Shown one piece after another: positions 7,569 to 16,467 of a stretch of DNA of 64,000 nt. The stretch is from assembly GCF_019216885.1 (NCBI RefSeq), contig NZ_JAAQRC020000001.1:2772501-2836500 (forward strand), in the 5' to 3' direction. The position numbers and the translations under genes are program-made. Each line of letters opens with the position of its first letter. Position 1 is the first letter of the stretch. The notes under the pieces were generated by a model that did no database searches, was not told where the DNA came from, and saw nothing but the letters and a program-made list of their open reading frames with translations. This stretch comes from Methylobacterium sp. SyP6R (GTDB lineage Bacteria; Pseudomonadota; Alphaproteobacteria; Rhizobiales; Beijerinckiaceae).

Positions 7569-9059
7569 TTACATAGGCGAAGCCGTTGGTCCAATCGTGA
7601 ACCTTTCCACCACCTCCGGCAACGGCGCCTCCACGCTCGCCACCACACCTCCCGGCCGATAATCGACCGCCGCCGTACCGCCGATCTCGGCGGCCAGCAC
7701 CCGCTCGATCATCCGCGAGCCGAAGCCGCGCCGGGCCGGGGCCGAGACCGGCGGGCCGCCCGTCTCCTCCCAGCGCAGCCGCAGGACGCCATCGCCGGTC
7801 ACGCTCCAATCGAGCAGAACCCGGCCCAGCTCGTTCGACAGCGCGCCGTATTTGACCGCGTTGGTCGCCAGTTCGTGCAGGGCCATCACGAAGGCCAAGG
7901 CCAGCCGGGGCGGCAGGCGGACGGGCGGTCCGGCGATCCGGAAGCGCAGGCCCGCGCCGGTGCGGAACGGGTGCAAGGCCTCTTCGACAATCTCCGCCAA
8001 GGTGGCGCCCTCCCAACTCTCGCGGGTCAGGACGTCGTGGGCGGCGGAGAGCGATTGCAGGCGGGCATTGAAGGCGGTGCGGGCCTCGGAGAGCGAGGTC
8101 GCGTGGGTCAGGGTCTGGTTGGCGATCGACTGGATCGTCGCCATCGAGTTCTTCACCCGGTGGTTCAGCTCCTCGGCGAGCAGAGCCCGGTGCTCCTCGC
8201 CGCGCTTGCGCTCGGTCACGTCGAGGGTCACGCCGGCCATGCTCGAGGGAGCCCCGTCCGCGTCGTAGAAGGGCTGGCCGCGGGCCTGGAGCCAGCGCAC
8301 CTCGCCGGCCGGCGTGCGGACCCGGTACTCGATGTCGTAGTCGCTCCGGGTCTCGATCGACTCGCGGACCGCGACCTGCATCCGCTCGCGGTCTTCCGGC
8401 AGGATCGCGGCGATCAGGTCGTCGTAGGTGAACGGCGCGTCCGGCTCGAGGCCGACATTGCACTTGCAGTTCGCCGACGCCCTCAGCCGCATCTCGGCGA
8501 GGTCGAGGGTCCAGGAGCCGAGGCGGGAGGCCTTGAGGATGAAGTGCAGGCGCTCCTCGCTCTGCCGCAGGGCCTGCGTGCGCTGCGCGATCTCCCGCTC
8601 CAGGGCGTCGCGGTCGCGCTGCAGGCGCACCAGCCGGTCGCGCTCCAGCGTCACGTCGAATTGCGAGGCGAAGAAATAGGTGAGTTGCCCGGCCTCGTCG
8701 AAGACCGGCGAGACGAGCAGGCGGTTCCAGAACGCCTCGCCGGTCTTCTTGTGGTTGAGAAGGTCGATCTCGATCGGCTCACGGCGCGCGATCGCGTCGC
8801 GGATCCGCGCGACATCGGCCGCGTCGGTCTCGGGCCCCTGGAGGAAGCGGCAATTGCGGCCGACGATCTCCTCGCGAGCATAGCCGGTCAGCCGGGTGAA
8901 GGCGTCGTTGACGAAGACGATCGGGTTGTCGGGCCGGTGCGGATCGGTGATCACCATCGGCATGCGCGTCGCCCGCACGGCGGCGGCGAACGGGTCGGGA
9001 CTGGCGCCTGTCCGAGTCAGCTCGGCCGCGATGCGGCTGTCGTCGCGGGGATCGGTCAC
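7569..9059 (-). CDS. LOV-domain (blue-light) sensor histidine kinase, HWE/HisKA_2 type
   Basis: A 496-residue protein from a GTG start preceded by GGAGGAG; the open frame extends to an ATG at 9206 without family sequence. A LOV domain (about 20-137) carries the photoactive signature GRNCRFLQG with Cys at about residue 70, the residue that forms the flavin adduct in LOV photoreceptors. A coiled-coil linker (138-175) leads to a second PAS domain (176-282) and a HisKA_2/HWE kinase. The kinase has the phospho-acceptor His at about 300 (EELNHRVKNSMATIQ) and the ATP-binding motif ALHELATNAVKYGAL. It is cytosolic with no membrane segment. No response regulator adjoins it. It probably reports blue light to a general stress or phototrophy pathway. 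Confidence 0.9.
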   Translation of the reverse strand: MTDPRDDSRIAAELTRTGASPDPFAAAVRATRMPMVITDPHRPDNPIVFVNDAFTRLTGYAREEIVGRNCRFLQGPETDAADVARIRDAIARREPIEIDLLNHKKTGEAFWNRLLVSPVFDEAGQLTYFFASQFDVTLERDRLVRLQRDRDALEREIAQRTQALRQSEERLHFILKASRLGSWTLDLAEMRLRASANCKCNVGLEPDAPFTYDDLIAAILPEDRERMQVAVRESIETRSDYDIEYRVRTPAGEVRWLQARGQPFYDADGAPSSMAGVTLDVTERKRGEEHRALLAEELNHRVKNSMATIQSIANQTLTHATSLSEARTAFNARLQSLSAAHDVLTRESWEGATLAEIVEEALHPFRTGAGLRFRIAGPPVRLPPRLALAFVMALHELATNAVKYGALSNELGRVLLDWSVTGDGVLRLRWEETGGPPVSAPARRGFGSRMIERVLAAEIGGTAAVDYRPGGVVASVEAPLPEVVERFTIGPTASPM

Positions 9060-9254
9060 GCTCGGGTCGCCTCCTCCGCGATACCGGACGAGTGGTCGCG
9101 ATGTACCACATCCCGCGTCATCGCCAACGGCCCGGCTTCGCGCAACGCCCGTGGTTGCTGCAAAAGCGCGCATCCTGTGACCGCAGTCTTCTTGTGGACG
9201 ATCCATTCGCCCGATCGGCTATGTCGTGAGCCGAGGTGGTGGAAACAACCCCCC

Positions 9255-9629
9255 TTACGGATGCGGTTCCGGAAAACCGTGGCGCTGGTGCAGCGCGCGC
9301 AGGATCGCGTCCTTGTCGTCGACGAAGCGCAGGGCGCCATGGCGGCCGGTGGCGAGGGTATCCGGCGCGTCGGGGGCCAGCACCAGGAGCGGCAGCGACT
9401 GATGCGCCTCGCCGAGGCGGTCGATCAGGGCCTGCCGCGGCCGCGGCCAGGGCAGGCGCGTCACGTCGAGGCGCCCGGCCGGGGCGGGAAAGCCCGCGAG
9501 CACGCCCTCGATCAGGGCGCAGTGCCAGCAATAGAAGCGCCGGCCCGGAAAGGCCGGGTCGGCGAAATCCGGGACCAGCAGATAGAGGTGATCGCGCAAG
9601 ATCCTCGATCCCCGATCCTCACACGTCAT
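9255..9629 (-). CDS. DUF3088 family protein with CWHC motif
   Basis: A 124-residue protein matching the DUF3088 pattern: DHLYLLVPDFADPAFPGRRFYCWHC, LPWPRPRQALIDRLGEAHQSLPLLVL and a C-terminal DDKDAILRALHQRHGFPEPHP. The Cys-x-x-Cys (residues 34-37) in a short alpha/beta protein resembles a thioredoxin-fold redox site, but function is not established. It starts 2 nt after the stop of the upstream cytochrome b561 gene on the same strand, so the two are probably co-transcribed. Confidence 0.82.
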   Translation of the reverse strand: MTCEDRGSRILRDHLYLLVPDFADPAFPGRRFYCWHCALIEGVLAGFPAPAGRLDVTRLPWPRPRQALIDRLGEAHQSLPLLVLAPDAPDTLATGRHGALRFVDDKDAILRALHQRHGFPEPHP

Positions 9630-9631
9630 TG

Positions 9632-10210
9632 TCACACGTCCTGGCGCGGCAGCATCCGGTCGAGCAGGGCGTCGCGGCGGGCGATCAGATGCCAGGCGGT
9701 GGCGAGCACATGGAGGGCCACCAGGGCGTAGACCGCGTATTGCCCCACCACATGGATCTGGTCGGCGAGATCGGACACCGCCTTGTTCTTCTCCATGAAG
9801 GGCGGGATCGGGAACAGGAAGAAGTATTGCGTGGTGTTGCCGGCGGCGGCCGACATCACGAAGCCGCTTGCCGGCATCAGCAGGAAGACGGCGTAGAGCA
9901 GCCAGTGGTTGATGCGGCCGAGCAAAGCCAGGCCGCGGGGCACGTAGACCTCCGGCGGGGCCGGATGCCAGGCCCGCCACAGGATGCGCAGCGCCACGAT
10001 GGCGAAGATCGTGAGGCCGACCGACTTGTGGAGCTGGAAGTAGACGCCCTTGGCCGGGCTCGCCGGCAGGCTCGTGGCGATCCAGGCCAGCGGCAGCACC
10101 GCCAGCACCAGGGCGGCGGTGAGCCAGTGCAGGCCTTGCGCCAGGGCGTTGTAGCGCGGCTGCTCGACGCGGGCGATCGTCACCGGCGCACGGGTGGACA
10201 GGTCGAGCAT
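9632..10210 (-). CDS. Cytochrome b561
   Basis: A 192-residue prokaryotic cytochrome b561 with four transmembrane segments. Candidate haem-ligand histidines lie in ALAQGLHWLTAAL (helix 1), FQLHKSVG (helix 2) and ALHVLATAWHLI (helix 4). Such proteins accept electrons from quinol or superoxide in the inner membrane. The gene is followed almost without gap by the DUF3088 gene. A second b561 gene in the window (34669-35274) sits with YceI genes instead. Confidence 0.9.
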   Translation of the reverse strand: MLDLSTRAPVTIARVEQPRYNALAQGLHWLTAALVLAVLPLAWIATSLPASPAKGVYFQLHKSVGLTIFAIVALRILWRAWHPAPPEVYVPRGLALLGRINHWLLYAVFLLMPASGFVMSAAAGNTTQYFFLFPIPPFMEKNKAVSDLADQIHVVGQYAVYALVALHVLATAWHLIARRDALLDRMLPRQDV

Positions 10211-10329
10211 CCGGAAGGGTCCTCTGGAGTGCCGCCGTCGTGGCGAGGGCGGATCACCCCGGGAGGCTAGACAATGCGCGACGTACGGTCACCCTGGAAT
10301 CGCTCGAATCGTCGGGGATGGAAGCGGCG

Positions 10330-11091
10330 TCAGATCGCCGCCGCCGGATCGCCCCCGAGCGGATTGCCCTCGTCCTCGTTGCGGTCGTCGTGACGGTCGT
10401 CCCGCCGGCGCCAGCGGCGTCCGCCCTCGGCCAGCGACTGGGCCAGCGCCCGGAACGGCGCGGTCAGCCGGCGCACGTCCTCGGCGCGTTCCATGAAGCG
10501 CTCGCCGTTGCGAATCTCGCGGTCGAGGGCCGCCATGGTGCGGGCGAGCGCCGGGTCGTCGTCGTCGAGCCACACCTCCATCACGCGGGCGAAGGCGATC
10601 GCCACGCCCTGGAGCTTGACCCGGCCGAGCGGCCCCTCGGTGCCGATGCCGGCCGAAGCCAGCATGAAGCGCTGCGAGTTGAGCGCCACCTGGTTGAGGG
10701 CGGCCAGCGACAGCAGGTCGCCGCGCAGCGCGAAGGCGATGCGGCGCAGCGCCGGCTTGTAGGGATCCATCGCGTCGAGGCGGCGCATCAGCACGTCGAA
10801 CAGCCGCTCGCGGGTCGGCTCGTCGTCGAGGTCGTCGCTGGCGCCTTCCAGCACCTGCTTGTCGATCATGCGGGCGAAGCCCCCGAGCACCGCCCCCTTC
10901 GAGGGATAGGCGTCGCGGAACTCGGCCAGGGTCACCCCGGCCTCGCGGGCGATGTCGGCGATCTCGATGTCGTTCCAGGGCTGCTCGGCGGCAAGCCGCA
11001 TCAGCGCTTCGACGATCGCCTCCCGCGGCGGCAGGCGGGCGGTCTCCTCGCCGGACGTCGTGACGTCGGACGCCTTGGGAGTGCGGGCCAT
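10330..11091 (-). CDS. TetR family transcriptional regulator
   Basis: A 253-residue protein. The TetR HTH lies at about 22-70 (REAIVEALMRLAAEQPWNDIEIADIAREAGVTLAEFRDAYPSKGAVLGGF) and is followed by a helical ligand-binding domain. The C-terminal 30 residues are Arg/Asp-rich (RRWRRRDDRHDDRNEDE) and probably disordered, which is unusual for TetR proteins. It lies 165 bp downstream of proC on the same strand. Ligand and targets are unknown. Confidence 0.85.
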   Translation of the reverse strand: MARTPKASDVTTSGEETARLPPREAIVEALMRLAAEQPWNDIEIADIAREAGVTLAEFRDAYPSKGAVLGGFARMIDKQVLEGASDDLDDEPTRERLFDVLMRRLDAMDPYKPALRRIAFALRGDLLSLAALNQVALNSQRFMLASAGIGTEGPLGRVKLQGVAIAFARVMEVWLDDDDPALARTMAALDREIRNGERFMERAEDVRRLTAPFRALAQSLAEGGRRWRRRDDRHDDRNEDEGNPLGGDPAAAI

Positions 11092-11256
11092 GGATGGACG
11101 CTCCGATACCGTTGGGGCGAAGGGGAGGGTGCGTGCGCCTCTCCCCGAGGCGGGTCGCCGCCTCGACCGCCTATCTAGGGATCGCCCCGCCCGCCGGGCA
11201 GGGGGCCGCGGCGACGCGCCCGCGTGAGGGGCGGGTGATACGGTATGGCGGACCCG

Positions 11257-12078
11257 TCAGCCCGCCAGCTCGCCGGCCCGGCGTTTGGCCGCCGCCACCG
11301 CCTCGCGCATCAACGGGCTCAAGCCCGCCTCGGCCATCAGCACGTCGAGCGCCGCCGCGGTGGTACCGCCGGGCGAGGTCACGTTCCGGCGCAGGGTTCC
11401 CGGTTCCTCGGGGCTCCGCCCCAGGAGCTCGCCCGCCCCCGCCACGGTCTGGCGGGCGAGGCGCGCCGCCACATCGTCCGGCAGCCCGGCGGCGATGCCG
11501 GCCGCCGCGAGCGCCTCGGCCATCAGGAAGACGTAGGCCGGGCCGGAGCCCGAGACGGCCGTCACGGCATCGATCAGGTCCTCGCTGTCGAGCCACTCGA
11601 CGAGGCCGATGCCGGAGAGGAGCGCGTGCGCCGTGCGGCGCTGGTCTTCGCCGGTCTCGGGCGAGGCCGCCGCCCCGGTGGCGCCCCGGCGGATGCTCGC
11701 CGGCAGGTTCGGCATCGCCCGCACCACCGCGCGGGCGCGGGGCAGGCGGTCCTTCAGGTTGGCGATGGTCTTGCCGGCCAGCACCGAGACCACCAGCGTG
11801 CCGGGCCCGGCGAGCGGCGCCAGGGCAGGGCCTGCGGCCTCGAGGCCCTGCGGCTTGATCGCCAGGACCAGGGCCTCGGGCTCGGCCGGGTCCGCCGGGT
11901 TGAGGGCGATGCCGTGCGCGGCACACAGCTCGACCATGGCGGGGGCGGGATGGGGATCGACGACGGTGACGCTGCCGCCCGGCAGCCCGTCGGCGAGCCA
12001 CCCCTCCAGCATCGCGCCGCCCATCTTGCCGGCGCCGACCAGGATCAGCGAGGCCGGCAGGTGGCCGCCCCCGCTCAC
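11257..12078 (-). CDS. proC: Pyrroline-5-carboxylate reductase
   Basis: A 273-residue enzyme of the usual length that makes proline from 1-pyrroline-5-carboxylate with NAD(P)H. The N-terminal Rossmann motif is LILVGAGKMGGAMLEGWL. Family signatures follow: MPNLPASIRRGATG and the C-terminal DAVTAVSGSGPAYVFLMAEALAAAG and TSPGGTTAAALDVL. It overlaps the upstream YbjN-family gene by 4 nt (12075-12078), so the two are translationally coupled. Confidence 0.95.
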   Translation of the reverse strand: MSGGGHLPASLILVGAGKMGGAMLEGWLADGLPGGSVTVVDPHPAPAMVELCAAHGIALNPADPAEPEALVLAIKPQGLEAAGPALAPLAGPGTLVVSVLAGKTIANLKDRLPRARAVVRAMPNLPASIRRGATGAAASPETGEDQRRTAHALLSGIGLVEWLDSEDLIDAVTAVSGSGPAYVFLMAEALAAAGIAAGLPDDVAARLARQTVAGAGELLGRSPEEPGTLRRNVTSPGGTTAAALDVLMAEAGLSPLMREAVAAAKRRAGELAG

Positions 12079-12578
12079 GCCTCGCCCTCGGTCTCGAACA
12101 GGACCGCGTCCAGGGCCTCACGGGCGGTCTTGCCGGCCCAGATCACGAACTGGAACGCCTGGAAGTAGCGCTCGCAGGCCTCGACCGCGGTCTTCAGCAT
12201 GGTCTCGCACTGGCCGTGGGTCGGCTCGGCGCCGCCGGTGAGCAGCAGCGCGTGGCGGAACATCACCACGTGCTCGCTGTTCCAGAGGTCGAAATGCCCG
12301 ACCCAGAGCTGCTCGTTGACCAGCGAGACGAGCCGCAGCACCTCGTTGCGGCGCCGGTCCGGCACCTTCAGGTCGAAGGCGGAGGCGACGTGCAGGGCCT
12401 CCACGTCCTCGATCCACGTGAAGGCGACGTGGTACTCGGCCCAGCGTCCGGCCACCGCCACCGACATCTCGTCGGTCTCGGCACGATCGAAGATCCAGTC
12501 CCGGAGGGAGGCGAGGCGTTCGACGACATCGAGCGGGTGCTCGGCGCGGTTCAGGTCGTCGATGTTGAGCTGGGTCAT
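12075..12578 (-). CDS. YbjN domain-containing protein
   Basis: A 167-residue protein of the YbjN type, a mixed alpha/beta domain related to type III secretion chaperone folds. Recognisable parts are WAEYHVAFTWIEDVEALHVASAFDLKVP, LVSLVNEQLWVGHFDLW and VMFRHALLLTGG. The tail FQAFQFVIWAGKTAREALDAVLFETEGEA is typical of alphaproteobacterial members. Gene order ubiK-ybjN-proC on one strand suggests a housekeeping transcription unit. The molecular role is not known. Confidence 0.85.
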   Translation of the reverse strand: MTQLNIDDLNRAEHPLDVVERLASLRDWIFDRAETDEMSVAVAGRWAEYHVAFTWIEDVEALHVASAFDLKVPDRRRNEVLRLVSLVNEQLWVGHFDLWNSEHVVMFRHALLLTGGAEPTHGQCETMLKTAVEACERYFQAFQFVIWAGKTAREALDAVLFETEGEA

Positions 12579-12858
12579 GGCGATCCAAGTTTGGCTCGTC
12601 CGAGCGGGAAACAGCTGCGTCAGCGGACGCGGCGAGTGTCGTCTTCAAGGCAGATCGCGACCCGGGCACGGTCAGGCCGTGCAGGCGAAAAGCTTAAGTT
12701 CCGACTTGTCTCCCCTGAGCGGCTGCGAATCAGTGCGTGACCCACTATAGCCCGGGCGAGTCGAGGGACTCAAAGCGGAAAGCCGCGGCGGCGGCGGCGC
12801 ACCGCCGGCTATCCACCGAAGCTTCCTGTGCACAAGCGAGACGGATCGGGACGCGGCG

Positions 12859-13137
12859 TCAGGCCGTCGCCGTGCCGCCCGGAGCCGCGCCGGACACCGT
12901 CGCCTTGGCCTCGAGCGCTGCGACCCGGGCCGTCAGGGCGTCGTTCTGGGCGCGTAAGGAAGCGACGAGGTCGCGCAGTACCTCCACCTCCTCGCGGGTG
13001 GCGACGTCCATGTCGCGCAGCAGGCGCTCGGCCTGCGTCTTGACCATCGTCTCGGCCTCGCGGCGCACGCCTTGCGCCGCGCCGGCGGCGTCGGTCATCA
13101 GGCGGGCGAAGTCGTCGAACAGGCGGTTCTGCTGCAT
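12859..13137 (-). CDS. ubiK: UbiK-like accessory factor (BMFP domain)
   Basis: A 92-residue small helical protein of the YqiC/UbiK family. An N-terminal amphipathic stretch (NRLFDDFARLMTDAAGAAQGVRRE) is followed by a C-terminal coiled coil (TREEVEVLRDLVASLRAQNDALTARVAALEAK). UbiK helps the aerobic ubiquinone biosynthesis enzymes near the membrane. It lies 280 bp upstream of the ybjN-proC pair on the same strand. The symbol rests on family resemblance. Confidence 0.8.
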   Translation of the reverse strand: MQQNRLFDDFARLMTDAAGAAQGVRREAETMVKTQAERLLRDMDVATREEVEVLRDLVASLRAQNDALTARVAALEAKATVSGAAPGGTATA

Positions 13138-13360
13138 GGAAAACTCTCCGGGGCTGGTCCGTGATGCACAGCCCTAATGCATTTTGTGGCGGAATGGGCC
13201 CCGGTCCGGGCTCCCCATCGCGCGAAAATGCGGCACCATCGCGAAAAGCCCGTCCGGGACGGCATCGGTTGCGCGACGGTGTCGCGCGGTGGTGCCAGCA
13301 ACAGACGGATGCACAATGATGGCTTCAAGCAAAACCCGGTCTCGGGCATAAGGCGAACCC

Positions 13361-14077
13361 GTGAGCACGACACCGCACATCCTGATCGTCGAGGACGATC
13401 GCGAGATCAGCACGCTGGTCGCCCGCTATCTTCGCGGCAACGATTGCCGGGTCTCGATCGCCGGCGACGGCCGCGAGATGGACCGGCTGATGGCCGATTC
13501 CCGCGTCGACCTGGTCGTCCTCGACCTGATGCTGCCGGGCGAGGACGGGCTGTCGATCTGCCGGCGCCTGCGCGCCGGCTCCGGCATCCCGATCCTGATG
13601 CTGACGGCCAAGAGCGAGGAGATCGACCGGATCGTCGGGCTCGAGATCGGGGCCGACGACTACCTCGCCAAGCCCTTCAACCCGCGCGAATTGCTCGCCC
13701 GCATCCGGGCGATCCTGCGCCGCGGCTCGGCCACGCAGGGACGCGAGGACGAGGGCGTACGGCGCCACGCCTTCGCGGGCTTCGTGCTCGATGCGGGTCT
13801 GCGCCAGCTCCTCAACCCGGAGGGCGCCCAGGTGGCGCTCACGGGCGCCGAGTTCGACCTCCTGCACGCGATGTGCCTGCGTCCGGGCCGGGTGCTCTCC
13901 CGCGACCAGCTCCTCGATCTCACGCAGGGCCGCGCGCCCGGGCCGTTCGAGCGCAGCATCGACGTGCTGGTGAGCCGCATCCGCCAGAAGATCGAGCGCG
14001 ATCCGCGCAACCCGGAGATGATCAAGACCATCCGCTCCGGCGGCTACCTGTTCACGCCGGAGGTGGTCTCGACATGA
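13361..14077 (+). CDS. OmpR-family response regulator
   Basis: A 238-residue two-component response regulator with a GTG start. The receiver domain (1-120) has the acidic pocket VEDD, the phospho-acceptor Asp at about residue 55 (VVLDLMLPG), MLTAKSEE and the Lys in YLAKPFNP. A winged-helix Trans_reg_C domain (about 138-235) ends in the typical MIKTIRSGGYLFTP. Its stop overlaps the start of the histidine kinase gene (ATGA), so this is a coupled pair. OmpR/EnvZ-like by architecture; the signal is unknown. Confidence 0.93.
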   Translation: MSTTPHILIVEDDREISTLVARYLRGNDCRVSIAGDGREMDRLMADSRVDLVVLDLMLPGEDGLSICRRLRAGSGIPILMLTAKSEEIDRIVGLEIGADDYLAKPFNPRELLARIRAILRRGSATQGREDEGVRRHAFAGFVLDAGLRQLLNPEGAQVALTGAEFDLLHAMCLRPGRVLSRDQLLDLTQGRAPGPFERSIDVLVSRIRQKIERDPRNPEMIKTIRSGGYLFTPEVVST

Positions 14078-15456
14078 CCGGGCGCGGGCCGCTCACCGGC
14101 CGCATCGCCGGGCAGCTCGCCCTGCTGGTGGTCGCCGCGATCGTCGTGACCCACGTGGTCGTGACGGTGGCCTTCCTCCTCCTGCGCCCGGAGCTGCGCC
14201 GCTCCGAGGAGCGGCCGAGCGCGCTCGCCAACCGCCTCGTCACCGTCGTCCACATGGTGGCGGCGGCCCCGCCCGAGGACCGGGGCGACGTGGTGGCGGC
14301 GGCCCGCCACAGTGCCTCGGCACTTCATCTCACCCTGCTGCCCGCGAACGAGCCGAATGCCCCGGCTCCGTCGAACGCCGACGTGCCGGAGATTACCGGC
14401 CTGCGGGCGGCCCTGGGACCCGGCTACGGCATCGCGGCGGATCACCTGCCCGCCGGCGCCCTGCACCTGCGGATCGCCGGGCCCGGCGGCCTCCAGCTCA
14501 GCGCCGACCTGCCGCCCCTGCCGCTGCCGCACCCGCCGCTGACCAGCGCGGTGCTGATCACCCTGGTCTTCCTCGCGCTCTCGCTCACCCTCCTGTCGAT
14601 CTGGGCGACGCGCGCCCTCACCGCGCCGCTGGCGCGGCTCGCGGAAGCCGCGGAGGCCTTCGGCACCGCCACCGAGGCGCGGCCGCTGCCGGAGCGCGGC
14701 CCCGAGGAGGTGCTAGCGGTGTCCCGGGCCCTGGGCCGGATGCGCGACCGGGTCCTGCGCCTGATCGACGACCGCACCCACATGCTGGCGGCGATCAGCC
14801 ACGACCTGCGCACCCCGATCACCCGCCTGCGCCTCAGGGCGGAATTCCTGGAGGACGAGGCCCTGCGCCGGCAGTTCCTGCGCGACCTCGACCAGATGAA
14901 TTCCCTCGTCGAGGCGGCCCTGTCCTTCGTGCGCGACGGCCAGTCGCGCGAGGGCCAGTCCCGCGAAGGCCTGAGCCTCGTCGACCTCGCCTCGGTGGTG
15001 CAGACGGTCTGCGACGGCTTTGCCGATATCGGCGAGGCGGTGCGGGCCGAGGAGGTGCGGGACGAGGCCCTGCGGCCGGCCCTGGTGCGCGGCTCGTCCG
15101 CCGAATTGCAGCGCGCGCTCACCAACCTGATCGACAACGCGGTGAAATATGCCGGCGGCGCCACGGTGCGCCTCGTCGAGGCGGAGCCGGGCCGCGTCGC
15201 GGTCGAGATCCTGGACGAGGGCCCGGGCATCCCGGAGGAGGAGCGCACCCTGATGCTCCAGCCCTTCGTGCGCGGCGACCGCGCCCGCACCCTCAACGAG
15301 GCCGGCGGCTTCGGCCTCGGCCTGTCGATCGCGACCGCCATCGCGCAGTCGCATGGCGGCGCCTTCACCCTGGAGAACCGGGAGCCGCGCGGCCTGTGCG
15401 TGCGCCTCGAACTGCCGCGGGCCGTCGGTACGGTGCCGCGCCAGCAGGCGGCGTGA
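14074..15456 (+). CDS. EnvZ-type membrane sensor histidine kinase
   Basis: A 460-residue kinase and partner of the preceding response regulator, with a 4-nt ATGA overlap. Transmembrane helix 1 (about 14-38), a periplasmic sensor loop (40-155) and helix 2 (158-178) lead to a HAMP linker. HisKA carries the acceptor His at about 243 (AAISHDLRTPITRLRLRAEF). The HATPase domain has N box LTNLIDNAVKYAGG, G1 EILDEGPGIP and G2 GGFGLGLSIA. A short in-frame duplication (GQSREGQSREG) lies after the H box. The stimulus is not predictable from the periplasmic loop. Confidence 0.93.
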   Translation: MTGRGPLTGRIAGQLALLVVAAIVVTHVVVTVAFLLLRPELRRSEERPSALANRLVTVVHMVAAAPPEDRGDVVAAARHSASALHLTLLPANEPNAPAPSNADVPEITGLRAALGPGYGIAADHLPAGALHLRIAGPGGLQLSADLPPLPLPHPPLTSAVLITLVFLALSLTLLSIWATRALTAPLARLAEAAEAFGTATEARPLPERGPEEVLAVSRALGRMRDRVLRLIDDRTHMLAAISHDLRTPITRLRLRAEFLEDEALRRQFLRDLDQMNSLVEAALSFVRDGQSREGQSREGLSLVDLASVVQTVCDGFADIGEAVRAEEVRDEALRPALVRGSSAELQRALTNLIDNAVKYAGGATVRLVEAEPGRVAVEILDEGPGIPEEERTLMLQPFVRGDRARTLNEAGGFGLGLSIATAIAQSHGGAFTLENREPRGLCVRLELPRAVGTVPRQQAA

Positions 15457-15638
15457 ACCGCCTGTCCGGATACGGTCGGCGACGATGTAACCCCCCGTTG
15501 CGGCGCACCGCCGTGCAACGGGCGGAAACCATTCTCCCGAGACGACGAAGGATCTCTTAAACGGCGGCGGCTGCAGCCTGATCCGCGTCGGGGATGACCG
15601 ATCGTCCCCGCTCGCCACACGCGAGGTCCCGGCCCACC

Positions 15639-16316
15639 ATGACGACCGTCTCATCCTCCAGCGCGGCCGCCCCGCCGATCAGTCAGCCCAGGTCCGAGAA
15701 GGCGGGCGCGCACAAGCAGCGGCTCCTCGACCGGATCTCGGCGCAACAGCAAGCCGGCAGCCTCAGCGCCACCGACGCGAGCGCGCTGACGAGCGCGGTC
15801 CAGGACATCGACCAGGCGATGTCCTGCGCCTCGGGCACGTCCGGTACCGGTGCCGGCGGCACCCGCCTCGATCCGGCCCTGGCCAGGAGCCGGATGGACG
15901 ACCTCATCGGCGCCGAGGTCACGAAGGGCACCCTGACGAGCGACCAGGCGACGACGCTGAAGAACCTGCTGTCGTCGCACAAGGGGAGCGACCGCGACGG
16001 GGATCGTGGTGGGGATCTTGGCGGGGATCTTGGCGGGGAACTTGGCGGGGATCTTGGCGGCGTCGGCGGCGCGGGCGGTGCTCCCCCCGGCCTGCCGTCC
16101 CCCGGAGCGGCCGATGCCACCGGCTCGACGCCGGTCACCTCTGCGGCCGCGACCGATCCGGCCTCGACGGCCACGAGCGCCAGCGACCTGCTCGCGGGCT
16201 TCCTCAAGCAGCTCCAGGACGCCCAGGCACAGACCCAGGCGAGCGGCTACGGCGCGAGCGGCACCGGCAGCACGCCGACGAGCAGTCAGGCGGCGGTGTT
16301 CGACTTCAAGGTCTGA
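15639..16316 (+). CDS. Hypothetical Ser/Thr/Ala-rich protein with Gly-Asp-Leu repeats
   Basis: A 225-residue protein from the ATG at MTTVSSSSAAAPP; an upstream in-frame start at 15594 adds 15 residues. A helical N-terminal part (about 20-110; KQRLLDRISAQQQAGSLSATDASALTSAVQDID and MDDLIGAEVTKGTLTSDQATTLKNLL) contains two short repeats of the type helix-GSL/GTL-S-D. A GGDLGGDLGGELGGDLGG tract encoded by 12-bp tandem repeats comes next. A low-complexity Ser/Thr/Ala region and a helix (SDLLAGFLKQLQDAQAQTQ) end the protein. The helix-G-x-L-[ST]-x-x-[QD] pattern loosely resembles degenerate EF-hand pairs. No signal peptide is evident and the function is unknown. Confidence 0.65.
   Translation: MTTVSSSSAAAPPISQPRSEKAGAHKQRLLDRISAQQQAGSLSATDASALTSAVQDIDQAMSCASGTSGTGAGGTRLDPALARSRMDDLIGAEVTKGTLTSDQATTLKNLLSSHKGSDRDGDRGGDLGGDLGGELGGDLGGVGGAGGAPPGLPSPGAADATGSTPVTSAAATDPASTATSASDLLAGFLKQLQDAQAQTQASGYGASGTGSTPTSSQAAVFDFKV
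15999..16058 (+). repeat. 12-bp tandem repeat, five units
   Basis: Five consecutive 12-bp units of consensus GGGGATCTTGGC inside the preceding gene encode repeats of Gly-Asp/Glu-Leu-Gly. The first unit and the fourth carry one or two changes. Unit length is a multiple of three, so copy-number change would keep the frame. Confidence 0.85.
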
Positions 16317-16467
16317 TCATCCGGTCCGCGCTCGCTCCGGCCGGTCCTGCCGGATCGCTGTCCGCGATGCGGAAGCCGGCGCCGCTCGGGCGCGCGGGGC
16401 CAGCGGCTCCACCGCGTGGCCTTGCCGCGACAGCGTGTCGGTCGGAGACCGTGCCGCCCGGGCCCGG

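Noticed and set aside
15999..16058. Tandem repeats as a CRISPR array
   Set aside because: Units are 12 bp, contiguous and in frame inside a coding sequence, with no spacers and no cas genes.
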